From positions 1 to 64,000 of the forward strand of contig JADKID010000038.1 of NCBI GenBank assembly GCA_016721425.1: 64,000 nt of DNA. The letters run 5' to 3'. The notes beneath the pieces were generated by a model that worked only from the letters and a program-made list of their open reading frames with translations, did no database searches and was not told the origin of the DNA. Every line of letters begins with the position of its first letter. The first letter of the stretch is position 1. Origin of the DNA: Bryobacterales bacterium. GTDB lineage: Bacteria > Acidobacteriota > Terriglobia > Bryobacterales > Bryobacteraceae. A program made the position numbers and the translations under genes. Shown one piece after another: positions 9,725 through 18,310 of this stretch.

Positions 9725-12442
9725 ATGGGACCGTTTCGATCCGGTCGCATAGCGCTTTCTCGGAGGACTCGGGGGGCCCTTGTCCATCCTCCGCTGCAGC
9801 TGACGCTCCGCTATGTCATTGCAGTTGCAGGCCTTGTGGGGTTCGTCGGTACCTTGCTGGGGCAGGATCAGCCAGAAGATCTTCTCCGTCAGGCGAACCA
9901 GTTGGCCGATGCCGGAAACTTGGCTGCCGCCCGGCCGTTGTACGCCAGAGCTGAACAGGCTTTCACCCAATTGGGTGATCGTAAGCAAGCGCTCTACGCG
10001 AAGTTCGGTCGGCTCCGAAGAGACGTCGAATCCGGTTCCTACGATGCGTACTTGCGGGAGATCGACGCGGATCTGGCCACGCCCGAGGTGAGCGCTGATC
10101 CAGCACTGAAACTTCGTGGACTCTCAGTTCGCGCCTCCATCAACATGAACCTCAGCACCAGCGATGCCAAACGCGACTGGCAGCAGATCGGCGCCATCGC
10201 TGACCAACTCGGCGAGGTTCGCTGGGCCAACAGAGCCGCAGGACAATTGGGCATCCTCGCCGGACTCGAAGAGGACTACGCGACCGCCCTGACCGCTCTT
10301 CTGGGGGCGATTAAGAAAGCCGCCGAGCAGAAGGATATTGCGGCAGAAATCTACTTCAAGACATTCCTCGGCAATGGCCTCACGGCCAACAACCGTGCCG
10401 ACCAGGCGATCAGCGTCTTCGATTCCGCGATTGACGCAGGGAGGCGATCCCCCGATACCGGTTTCCAGGTGCTTCCCGTGATCGGTAAGGTCCGGGCGCT
10501 TCGTGCCTTGAAGCGCGACGGAGAAGCGCAAAAGATGATCGCTGAGGCCCTCACCTTCGCCCGAGCGCAACAGATCCTCGGCGCCCAGGCCGAACTGCTC
10601 GTTCAATCCGGGCTCTCCTGGGTAAACGTGAGGGACTACGCCGCCGCGGAGGCTGCCCTCACGGAGGCCGTGCAGGTTGCCAGCAAAGCCTCACTGCCAC
10701 GGATGGTTGCACAGGCTCAATCGGGGCTTGTCGACTTGTGCCAAGCAAAGGGGGACCTGGCGGCAGCGGCGAAAGCTGCCGATGCGGCTGTGGATGCAGT
10801 GCATCGGCCTGAGGAGATCTACAGCCTGCCCCAGCATCTGGCTAAGAAAGCCGAAGTCCGCGCCGCCAGCGGGCAAGTGGGGGAAGCCGGACGGCTCTAC
10901 GCCGAGGCGACCTCATTGATCGAGGGAATGCTCGTGAACATGCCGAGTTCGATGGCGAAGTCCTCGATGATCGCCGCCATGAGTCGCGTTTACGCTGGCC
11001 ATTTCCGGCTTGCGATCGAACAGTCCAAGAGCTACCCCGATGCCTTCCGAATCGTTGAGCGTGCGCGGGGGAGAGGCCTTGCGGATTCCCTGCGCTATGG
11101 AAAGCGCCGGGCTGAGGAGCCGCCGGTGCCGGCGGAGCTTCGCATTGCCGCGATCCAGAGGGAAATGCGGCAGACGCGCTCGCCCTCCAAGATCAAGCAA
11201 CTGCTCCTCCAACTCGAAGATGCCGAGACCGAGTTGTCGGGAGTCGAGTCGCGCCGCAATCGTCAGAGTATTCGGGAAATGGCGCTTCTCGGCAAGAGTG
11301 CCGTGGAGTTAACGGCATTCCAGTCCGGCTTGCGGCCCGGCGAACTCGTCCTGGAGTTTGTGCTGGACGAGCCGTCTTCCTATTGCTTGGCGGTTCGCAA
11401 CACCGGAGTCGCCGTCCACTCTCTCGATTCTCGGCGCAAGATCGAGGGTGCAGTGGACCAGATGTTGCGGTCGATTCGATCGAAGAAGGAAGATCGGAAG
11501 TCTTCGAGTTACCTGTATGCAGAGTTGATTGCGAAGTGCAGGGGCGAGGGAGCGGAGTCTCTCGTCGTGATTCCTGATGGCAAACTGCACTTGTTACCAT
11601 TCGGAGCGCTGGTGGGGACCGATGGGAAGTACCTCGTCCAGACGACCCGGGTGTTCACGTCGCCCTCGGCGACAGTTCTTCACGTCCTGCGCGATTCTAA
11701 GCGCCCGCAGGCGTCCGGTCCGAACCCGATCTTCGCCTTGGGTTACACCTCCCGTCCAGATGGACCTTCCACCGGAAGTTTGAGCCGAGGCGCTTTCGAC
11801 CTCAGCAACGCGGCTCTCCAGCCATTGCCCTTCGCCAAGGAAGAGGTCCTGTCCGCCGCGTCCGCCGGAGGAAGCGGGAGCGTGACGCTGACAGGCGAGG
11901 ATGCCTCGGAAGCCAGGCTGAAGTCCATTCCGCTGTCGAAGTTTCGCGTCCTGCACTTCGCAGCGCACGGGGTCGGCAGCGACATCTATCCAGAACGCGC
12001 CGGCATCGTGATGCGCCCTGGAAGCGCGTCGGAAGACGGACTCTGGCAGCCGCGCGAGATTCGACGTCAGGAATTGCGGGCCGACCTGGTCACGCTGTCC
12101 GCCTGCGAAACTGCGGTTGGGCGGTTGGAGGGGCAGGAAGGGGTTGCGAACCTGGCAAGGACGTTCATCCTGGCAGGCGCAAAGAGCGTTGTGGCCAGCC
12201 TCTGGATGGTTGACGACCGATCCACGGCGACGCTGATGAGCAAGTTCTACAGTCATGCAACAAAGGGAAAGAGCGTCGCCGTGGCGCTTTCCGATGCGCA
12301 AAGAGAGATGATTCAAGAGTTTGGTGAGAACTTCTCTCCGTACTACTGGGCCGGTTTCCTGGTGATGGGTGATGGCACACGACAAATCGACTTCGGCGCC
12401 ACCAAGACTGACAAGAGAGCAGCGAGCCAGCGTTTACGATAA
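9725..12442 (+). CDS. CHAT-domain (caspase-like) protease with N-terminal TPR repeats
   Basis: This is a predicted cysteine protease of the CHAT family (clan CD, caspase/separase-like). With the ATG at 9725 it has 905 residues. A hydrophobic segment at about residues 27-50 (YVIAVAGLVGFVGTLLG) looks like a signal peptide or membrane anchor after a long basic N-region. Residues 55-430 form degenerate TPR repeats (for example AAEAALTEAVQVASKA). A helical linker follows, then the CHAT domain from about residue 540. The catalytic pair is visible: His748 in FAAHG and Cys794 in LSACETAVG, with the family motifs PDGKLHLLPFGAL, VASLWMVDD and YYWAGFLVMG near the end. An upstream GTG at 9590 is possible, but the 9725 ATG better places the hydrophobic segment. 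The S41 peptidase gene overlaps its 3' end by 71 bp, so the two are probably coupled. TPRs usually sense partners; the target is unknown. Confidence 0.88.
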   Translation: MGPFRSGRIALSRRTRGALVHPPLQLTLRYVIAVAGLVGFVGTLLGQDQPEDLLRQANQLADAGNLAAARPLYARAEQAFTQLGDRKQALYAKFGRLRRDVESGSYDAYLREIDADLATPEVSADPALKLRGLSVRASINMNLSTSDAKRDWQQIGAIADQLGEVRWANRAAGQLGILAGLEEDYATALTALLGAIKKAAEQKDIAAEIYFKTFLGNGLTANNRADQAISVFDSAIDAGRRSPDTGFQVLPVIGKVRALRALKRDGEAQKMIAEALTFARAQQILGAQAELLVQSGLSWVNVRDYAAAEAALTEAVQVASKASLPRMVAQAQSGLVDLCQAKGDLAAAAKAADAAVDAVHRPEEIYSLPQHLAKKAEVRAASGQVGEAGRLYAEATSLIEGMLVNMPSSMAKSSMIAAMSRVYAGHFRLAIEQSKSYPDAFRIVERARGRGLADSLRYGKRRAEEPPVPAELRIAAIQREMRQTRSPSKIKQLLLQLEDAETELSGVESRRNRQSIREMALLGKSAVELTAFQSGLRPGELVLEFVLDEPSSYCLAVRNTGVAVHSLDSRRKIEGAVDQMLRSIRSKKEDRKSSSYLYAELIAKCRGEGAESLVVIPDGKLHLLPFGALVGTDGKYLVQTTRVFTSPSATVLHVLRDSKRPQASGPNPIFALGYTSRPDGPSTGSLSRGAFDLSNAALQPLPFAKEEVLSAASAGGSGSVTLTGEDASEARLKSIPLSKFRVLHFAAHGVGSDIYPERAGIVMRPGSASEDGLWQPREIRRQELRADLVTLSACETAVGRLEGQEGVANLARTFILAGAKSVVASLWMVDDRSTATLMSKFYSHATKGKSVAVALSDAQREMIQEFGENFSPYYWAGFLVMGDGTRQIDFGATKTDKRAASQRLR

Positions 12443-13630
12443 GGCTTGCGGCAAGATCAGCAAGCTTTACTTCGACCCGGATTTCCGAGGAGTGGACTGG
12501 CTCCGCCTCGTCGCTGAAAATCGCGAGGCAGTCATCAGCGAGGCGGAGCCCGAGCGCTTTGAGACAGCAGTGCACGACGTGGTTCGACAGCTTGGCACGA
12601 GCCACACCGGTTCTTTCACGAGTCCGTGCGCCGGGTTCCGGCGAGGTTGGCGATCGGAGCCACCTGCGTGCGCGATCCATCTGATCCCGACCATTGGGTC
12701 GTCCGAGACGTCCATCAAGGCGGACCGGCGGCAAAGGCAGGGCTTCGCCCGTGTGACGTCTTGCTCCGCCTCAACGGCGCCAGTTGCTCTCCTCCGGCGC
12801 AGCCAATGTTCCCGATGGGCACTACCGCATCGATCCTTGTCCGCAGAGATGGAACTGAGATCGAATTGACCGCCGCAGTCCCCGTTCCTCGATCCAAGAA
12901 GCAACCATATGCCGAACCCGAGGCCGTGGTTTCCTCGCGAATGACAAGTAATGTCGGCTACATCAAAGTGGCGGTTCTGCCAGGTCTGTTTGGAATCGAT
13001 GTCTCTCGTCAGATGGACCGGGCCTTCGATGAACTTCGTGACTGCGATCGGTTGGTGCTGGACCTTCGTGGTCACCTGGGTGGAGGCTTGGCGGTCCTCC
13101 ATCTGATGAGCCATCTCACCGCAGAGCGGATTCCCGCTGGATACACTCTGACCCGCCGGGGCGCCGAGGAGAAGAAGCAAAAGGACCAACTGCCGCGACT
13201 GGACCGGTTGCCGAAACACAAGTTCTGGGGACTTCTCTCAATGGCGATTCGATACGGAGGGCGGGATTCTTCCATGGCCTTGGTCACCGAAGGGCTGGGG
13301 CCGAAGAAGTGCCATGGCCGAATCGTGATTCTTATCAACGAGGGAACGATAAGCGCTGGGGAGATGGTCTGCGCGTTCGCCCGTGAGCGCGGGCTCGCCA
13401 AACTCGTAGGCACCACGACGGCTGGGCGATTGATCCCGGGCTCCGGCTTCAAGGTCGGCCACGGGTACATGGTCATTTTCCCCAAGGCTGCGTATGTGAC
13501 GTGGGATGGCCAATCGTATGAGGGACGCGGGATCGCGCCGGACATTGAAGTTGCCTGGTCGTCCGAGTCCTTCCGGCAGGGAAGCGACAACCAGTTGGAG
13601 GCCGCGATTGAAGTCGTCAGAGGACTCTGA
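12372..13630 (+). pseudogene. S41-family serine peptidase with PDZ domain, one frameshift
   Basis: This is a tail-specific/C-terminal-processing-type peptidase. After a helical N-terminal domain (KACGKISKLYFDPDFRG) there is a PDZ domain with VVRDVHQGGPAAKAGLRP. The S41 catalytic domain follows, with LVLDLRGHLGG and the nucleophile segment NEGTISAGEMV, where the Ser of SAGE is the expected nucleophile. The conserved TTTAGR turn and a C-terminal GRGIAPDIEV complete it. A frame change near 12630 splits the gene between the N-terminal domain and the PDZ domain; joined length is about 419 residues. The ATG at 12372 lies inside the end of the CHAT gene. No signal peptide is visible. Pairing a caspase-like and an S41 protease in one transcript suggests a proteolytic cascade, which is an inference. 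Confidence 0.8.
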
Positions 13631-14398
13631 CGTCGATCCAGGCCCAGTCAGTTCCAGGTCGTCGCACTCCGAAACGCAGCGGGCCCCTTGGCGCCTCCGT
13701 CAGGTCCAGCTTGGCCTGTAAGGATGTCTCACCGGCGCTGACGCGGGCCTTTGCGGTGACGGTCCGCGAGAAGCCCCCGTCCAAATCCCGCACAGTGATC
13801 TCGTATGGCCCTGACGGGCTCCCGACAGGTAGCAGAACTCGGAGGTCGAGCCGCTCGCGAGCCAGATCCCGCATTCGTGGTTGTGTCTCGCCTTCACCAC
13901 GTGAGCCCGAAAGATCTCGCAGATCCAGGGTGGCGACCACCCATTGATCGGGCTTTGAAGCAGGCGTTACGCGATCCGGCTGTGCCCGGGTTGACTTTCA
14001 GTTTGTGCCTTCGATTCGGGCACCCGAGGCGGGACACCGCCTTTGGAAATGCCGGTCTGGCCGGGAGCCATGGAGAGGTTGCGGACCGTGAGAACGGCGA
14101 ACACAAGCAGCAGGACGGCCGCCGTCGAGAGTGCGGCCATCTTCAATCGATTCCGGCTTCTCAACTGTTCTCGACAGGCCGCGTGCTTTCGAAAGCACGG
14201 AGAGCAAGTGACGATATGTGAGATCAGTTCGTCAGTGCGAAGCAGGTCCTGGTCCTCATGGGCAAGCCTCTCGATGGCTTCGTCACTCGGACAGCCCACG
14301 CGGTCCGGGTTTGGGTACTCGTTCAGGCAGACGTCCTTGCACCTGCGCACAAGCTCGTCAACCTCAAACTCAGTCAATGGCCTCTCAGGATCGGTCAT
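13617..14398 (-). pseudogene. membrane anti-sigma factor with zinc-binding ZAS-type motif, one frameshift
   Basis: This protein would hold the ECF sigma factor encoded just upstream. The N-terminal cytoplasmic domain carries His-x3-Cys-x2-Cys (HIVTCSPC), the zinc anti-sigma signature. It is followed by one membrane helix (LSTAAVLLLVFAVLTV). The first frame stops after GHSRIA at about 13967, but reading one base over continues with PDRVTPASKPDQWVVATLD into a beta-strand-rich extracytoplasmic domain ending at 13617, so a one-base frameshift near 13980 is likely. Total length would be about 260 residues. It overlaps the sigma gene by 14 bp, typical of sigma/anti-sigma pairs, and its 3' end overlaps the convergent S41 gene by 14 bp. 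Confidence 0.75.
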
Positions 14399-14993
14399 CG
14401 GCGTCCGAATCCTTTCTCGGGAGCATGGTTGGCCACAACTTTTTCCCCTTCAGTCGCTTCAGCGCGGCATTGACTCCCTTCCGAAATTGAACCTCTGCGC
14501 TGTGAGCATCACTGTACTCCAGCGCTCTGGCAATACGCTCCCACCTGTAATCGAGGCAGCGAAGTTCGAACATCCTCCGGGTCTTGTTGTCCATGCGGGC
14601 CTTGAGTTGCTCCACCAGCACTCGAAACGTGGCTCGGTCTTCCGAGTCCTTCCATCGCGGTGGGTGGAGCCTCTCCAGGAGCGCCTGGTCCAACGGGACG
14701 AAGCGCTGCCGCTCCCTGCGTTCTCGTAGCGATTCTCGTTTGACCGCCGTGATGAGATACCTCTCAGGAGTCGCGACAGGACCGTTCCGTTCAAGCGCCC
14801 TTGAAGCCTGGTGGACGGCGATTTCAACGATCCGCGGGGCGTCTTCGGCGCTGCCCAGAATGCCGACCACGATCTTTCGGGCGCGCGGCCACACCTGATG
14901 CGCTACCTCGATGAGCCGCTGGTCAACTACATTCCCGCGGTCGTCGGGGTTTCGGATCCATAGTTCCGCGCGTGGCTCGTCACAATCACTCAT
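14385..14993 (-). CDS. ECF-type RNA polymerase sigma factor
   Basis: This is a small sigma-70 family protein of about 202 residues. The region-2-like part includes ASRALERNGPVATPERYLITAVKRE. The region-4-like HTH is RMFELRCLDYRWERIARAL followed by SAEVQFRKGVNAALKRLK. The ATG at 14993 is chosen over a GTG at 15002. The anti-sigma gene starts inside its last codons. The pair is convergent with the CHAT/S41 genes and could control them in response to an envelope signal; the regulon is inferred. The 200 bp upstream should hold its own autoregulated promoter, but I could not assign one. Confidence 0.78.
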   Translation of the reverse strand: MSDCDEPRAELWIRNPDDRGNVVDQRLIEVAHQVWPRARKIVVGILGSAEDAPRIVEIAVHQASRALERNGPVATPERYLITAVKRESLRERRERQRFVPLDQALLERLHPPRWKDSEDRATFRVLVEQLKARMDNKTRRMFELRCLDYRWERIARALEYSDAHSAEVQFRKGVNAALKRLKGKKLWPTMLPRKDSDADDRS

Positions 14994-15230
14994 GGCGATC
15001 ACCAGGAGTCGCGAACCGGAAGACCCCCAAAGAAATAGGAGGTTTCCAGCGGGTCAAACCTCACCCAATGTTTCTATGCAGGCCGCCCGCAATTCGTTTC
15101 ACCTTCACAGAGTCAAAACAAAACTGGTGAGATTCACTTTTCCACAGCCCTCTTATCTGTCAAGGAAGGGGCTTACCCACCGTATCGGTGGTTTCACCTA
15201 GCAATGGAGTACTCCGGAAAGGAGGCGGGC

Positions 15231-15945
15231 ATGCAGGCAGCGAATTCCGTCAACGGAGCAGCCAGAATTGGAGCCGAGGCGAACGGTGGCCGCGCCTCCA
15301 GTTGGCACAACGGCCGCGGTTGGACTCCAGCCGAGATCGAGGAACTGCTGAACCTTTCCTCCACTCAGACCATCCGGACGATCGCCCGCAAACTCGGCCG
15401 CACGGAGAAGTCGGTCCGCCGCAAGCTTGAGCAGTTGGGGCGGACACAGGAACTTCTGACCGGCTTCAAAACGAAGGATCTCGCCCGCGACCTTCAGGGT
15501 GAGTGTGCGCCAGGTTCGTCGATGGCGAGCGCAGGGATACCTCGATTGTGTTGCCGGGAGGATCACCGAGGAGTCCTTCGAGAAGTTCTGCCGCAACCAT
15601 CCTGAGAAGATTCCGTATCGGCAGTTGAGCAGAGAGATGCAGTTGTGGCTCGACGGCTATGGGTATCCCGCAGGACAGGGCCTCCGAGTCGGCGAACTAG
15701 CATCGATGCTGCACGTCAGTCCGAAGACTGTCCGCCGGTGGATCAGCCTTGCGTGGCTGCAGATCAAGCAGAACCGCATCCCGGAGGAATCGGTGGCCAA
15801 GCTGTTCCGCCAACATCCCGACCTGATTGCTATCGACGCGCTGTCTCCTGACGTTTGCGAGTGGCTGTCGAAGATTGAGCGCCCCGTTTACGCGACGATT
15901 CGGGAGCAAGTCACACTGCAGTCACTGGCTGCAGCCGGGCTCTGA
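15231..15945 (+). pseudogene. tandem helix-turn-helix DNA-binding protein, one frameshift
   Basis: The ATG at 15231 is chosen because a strong Shine-Dalgarno (AAAGGAGG) sits just upstream; another ATG lies at 15204. The N-terminal part contains a SANT/Myb-like or homeodomain-like HTH (WTPAEIEELLNLS, IARKLGRTEKSVRRKL). A second, MerR/excisionase-like HTH (LARDLQVSVRQVRRWRAQG) spans a one-base frameshift near 15497. A third, similar HTH (VGELASMLHVSPKTVRRWI) follows, then a short helical tail. Joined length is about 238 residues. I do not recognise a named family. The inverted repeats just downstream are possible targets, and the nearby tRNA fragment and integrase remnant suggest a mobile-element regulator. 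Confidence 0.65.
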
Positions 15946-16025
15946 GAGGATGGTGCGATTTCAGATGGCGCAATCGCAGCCTGGCTTGATGAACGGGCTC
16001 TGGAACCGCTGGCACAGCAGGGGTC

Positions 16026-16048
16026 TGATTTCCCCAATGGGGAAATCA
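16026..16048. repeat. perfect 10-bp-arm inverted repeat
   Basis: The arms TGATTTCCCC and GGGGAAATCA flank a 3-bp loop (AAT). There is no T-run after it, so an intrinsic terminator is unlikely. It may be an operator for the tandem-HTH protein just upstream, or a recombination site. Confidence 0.7.
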
Positions 16049-16170
16049 GCCTCCGGCAATCCAACATTTCGGCTATGTCGCTTCTGCGCTGAGGCGATGT
16101 TCCGCTTCATCGGGCCGCGAATCGGGTTCGAGTCTCTGATTCCCAAATGCTCTCTCTGGCCGGAGGGACG

Positions 16171-16195
16171 GGGTCTGAAATCCCCAATGGGAAAA
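16171..16195. repeat. degenerate second copy of the palindrome
   Basis: The lead GGGTCTGA and the core TCCCCAATGGG of the 16021-16048 element recur here, 150 bp downstream, but the outer arms have diverged. This direct spacing suggests an old tandem duplication or a pair of binding sites. Confidence 0.5.
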
Positions 16196-16365
16196 ACGCT
16201 CCCCGGCCAGCACCGGCCTCGTTATCGCAGATCGAGACGGCCGGCACCGCTACCAAACCTGCTACCAGTTGCCACAAAAAACACCCCAAAACAGGCCAGA
16301 ACAGGCCCAAGCAAGATGAGGTAAGTCCTTGAAGAACAAGAAGAGCGTGAACCAGGATGAAGGTG

Positions 16366-16418
16366 GCGTTGGGCTCATAACCCAAAGGTCGTAGGTTCAA
16401 ATCCTACCCCCGCTACCA
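16366..16418 (+). repeat. tRNA-Met-like 3'-half fragment, possible att site
   Basis: The segment contains an anticodon stem-loop with CAT (TTGGG stem, CTCATAA loop, CCCAA stem), the variable loop, a T arm (GTAGG, TTCAAAT, CCTAC) and the 3' acceptor strand with encoded CCA. No D arm or 5' acceptor strand pairs upstream, so this is half a tRNA gene. Such 3' halves mark attachment sites of integrative elements, and an integrase remnant lies 70 bp downstream. Confidence 0.65.
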
Positions 16419-16484
16419 ACAAATCAATCAGTTGCGGTCATACCGAACGCGGCTTCAAACTCCACCAACTCCCAATAGGACGGC

Positions 16485-16648
16485 TCACCGCCAGCTCAGT
16501 ATCCGAGCTAGGTCCGAAGTCTTGCCAGCCTTCCACCACATCCGGAAAGCTCCGTCATTCGCGGCGCTCTCGGTCGGGCCTATCGCCGAGCCATCGACGT
16601 TGATGGTGGTCCGGATGATCGAGTGCCTCATCCGGTGCCAGTCACGGA
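16485..16648 (-). pseudogene. remnant of a tyrosine recombinase (integrase) C-terminus
   Basis: Reading the minus strand, the open stretch after a TAG near 16650 gives MRHSIIRTTINVDGSAIG, then TESAANDGAFRMWWKAG, to a TGA at 16485. This matches the pattern of the terminal active-site box of phage-type integrases, LxHxxIxTTxxxYG. The catalytic Tyr position is Asp (NVDG in place of NVYG), so it would be inactive even if complete. All upstream catalytic domains are missing. It lies next to the tRNA-Met fragment, as expected for a decayed integrative element. Confidence 0.6.
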
Positions 16649-16899
16649 TCTAGAGGCCCCACCTTCCAAGCTGGAATGCTGAACTCGCTTGCACTATTCA
16701 GCGAAATGGAGCACGAGTTGGCTGTCGAGCGGACATGCGCCAGCACCGCAGGCGCGCGATGGGAAGATAGTGTCGGAAACCTCGCGTCTGTGCTGCCTCG
16801 GTGTGACGTTTGTAAAAAAAACAACCTCACTGGAGGTGGCCGGACGTGCTTATGTTATGCTTTCTGGCATTCTCTGGGTTGTGAACAAGGGATCATCTC
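16649..16899. other. non-coding stretch before the PEP-CTERM-like gene
   Basis: No gene is seen in these 251 bp. The last 60 bp contain AT-richer sequence (TTATGTTATGCT near 16851) that could be a promoter -10 region for the following gene, but no clear -35 is visible. Confidence 0.35.
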
Positions 16900-17490
16900 A
16901 TGCAGATTCTCAGGTTCATGGATAAATCGCGCCCCTCCCAACCGCTCGTGGCGATCGCAGCGCTTCTGTTGGGCCTCGGCTGCGCGTCCCGAGCCTCGGC
17001 ATCACCCATCACGTTCACTGCATCTGGCGCCTTTCCCGATGGCGGCTCGCTGAGCGGAACGCTGCTGATCGATACTGCAACCGGCGAAGTGCTATTCGCG
17101 GATCTGAAGGCCCTCTCGTGATTCGGTATGTGACCTATTCTTTGCCGCGTGGTACAGGAGCGTCACTATTAGGGTTCCCGGGTTTTGTGTTGTCCGAAAG
17201 TGTTGAAGGCGTCGCGAACTATAACAACGGCGGGTTGTTTGCGATCCTGGTTCACGGCAGCGTTGCGGACGGCAGCCCTATGCTTTCGCTGAGCCTGAAC
17301 GAACTCAACCTCATCGGTTTTGGGGCGGTCCGCAGTCACTCCCAGCGGCCTAACCGCTATAGCTCATTACAGCCTGAGCGACAGCCAACTCACCGCCGAT
17401 GTGCGGAGCCATCGCCACGCTCTACCGTCGCGCTGGCCGGCTTGCTGGGAGCGATGATTGAGTGGCGAAGGCGGACGAGCAAGTCCGGAA
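16900..17490 (+). pseudogene. PEP-CTERM-like exported protein, frameshifted
   Basis: The first frame encodes a signal peptide (VAIAALLLGLGCASRASA) and a beta-rich start typical of PEP-CTERM surface proteins (ITFTASGAFPDGGSLSGT). It stops at 17121, and an adjacent frame continues with a matching secreted-domain style (GGLFAILVHGSVADGSPML). A further frame change near 17330 leads to AIAHYSLSDSQLTADV. Another near 17400 leads to a C-terminal sorting-like tail, EPSPRSTVALAGLLGAMIEW followed by Arg-rich sequence. The tail resembles the PEP motif, hydrophobic helix and basic end recognised by exosortase. The end coordinate is approximate. At least three frame changes make this a pseudogene or badly sequenced. 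Confidence 0.5.
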
Positions 17491-17799
17491 TCTCTCAACA
17501 CGGCGAAGGTCATACTGATCGCCGGGTGGTTGGGGCCTGGGTCAGAGCCTCTCTGCACTTCGCCTCCGCCTCGTTCGATTTTCCCGTCTGCTCGAACACG
17601 GACACGTCGTTGCTCAACCGCGGCGCCGTGAACCGCAATCTGGCTGTCCTTGTCGATGTTCGCTAGCACCTCGGTTGGGGTTGCCTTGATTCGATCGGCC
17701 TCCTCCAGTTGACCGTCCTGGCGCAGTGACCGCTGTGGCTGTTCAGCGTGGACCCTTTGACGGGACCTGACGGTGCCATCAAACGGATGGGGTTGGCTG

Positions 17800-17913
17800 C
17801 TATATCCTGATGTACCCCAGATACCTGAGGAACGTCACGATCACGATGAGTCCGACGAGGCCAAATGCGATTCGCGCAATTGGTGAGTAATTGGGTCTGT
17901 CCGGTTGTGCCAT
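17800..17913 (-). CDS. 37-residue single-helix membrane protein
   Basis: A short open frame from the ATG at 17913 to the TAG at 17800 encodes a polar N-terminus (MAQPDRPNYSPIARI) and one hydrophobic helix (AFGLVGLIVIVTFLRYLGY). It sits 53 bp downstream of the DUF883-like gene on the same strand and may be cotranscribed with it. No family is recognised and translation is unproven. Confidence 0.4.
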   Translation of the reverse strand: MAQPDRPNYSPIARIAFGLVGLIVIVTFLRYLGYIRI

Positions 17914-17966
17914 GTGCCCTCTCTGCCTGTAGTTCTGTCCGGGGTCCGCGATGGTTCCCGGCGCTG

Positions 17967-18310
17967 TTACGCTTTGCGGGCGGCTCGGCCAACCAGGAAG
18001 CCGGCGGCAAGGGCTCCGGCGACGAAGCCGGCCGGGTTGTGGCGGATCATCTTCCGCAGGCTCGTGAGCACACCGCTTATTTCGTAGTCGCGCACGAATT
18101 CGGCGCTGTGGTCGAGTTTGGCCGCGGCATTGTCTGCCATTTCGCCTACTGCTTCTCCAGCATCCCGGATGGAGCAGGCCGAGGCGTTGAGGGCGCTCGC
18201 TGTCTCTCCGCGCGCTTCGGCGAACTTCTTCCCTGCCGTTCGGCCTAAGGCGCCAACCTGTTCCACTGTGTTCGCAGTTTATCGCCAAGATGAGAGGCAG
18301 TTTCGATCAT
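17967..18310 (-). pseudogene. ElaB/YqjD/DUF883-like tail-anchored protein, one frameshift
   Basis: The protein has an amphipathic Ala/Glu/Lys-rich helical body (AGEAVGEMADNAAAKLDHS) and a C-terminal membrane anchor (AGFVAGALAAGFLVGRAARK). This is the layout of the ElaB/YqjD/DUF883 group, which anchors ribosomes to the membrane in enterobacteria; the similarity here is by layout and tail only. The intact frame begins at about 18266. A better start is the ATG at 18310 (IETASHLGDKLRT), joined through a one-base frameshift near 18255, giving about 115 residues. Confidence 0.55.

Larger units (their letters stand above)
15946..16365. other. non-coding stretch with palindromes between HTH gene and tRNA fragment
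   Basis: About 420 bp without a convincing gene. It holds a perfect inverted repeat at 16026-16048 and a degenerate copy exactly 150 bp later. Open frames here are short, disagree between strands and include phrases typical of false translation across tRNA-like DNA. Confidence 0.55.

Noticed and set aside
16118..16150. T-arm-like sequence (GGGTTCGAGTC)
   Set aside because: The flanking stem does not pair and no anticodon arm is present, so I do not call a tRNA fragment here.
16107..16400. 97-residue minus-strand open frame with MNLRPLGYEPNAT
   Set aside because: False translation antisense to the tRNA-Met fragment.
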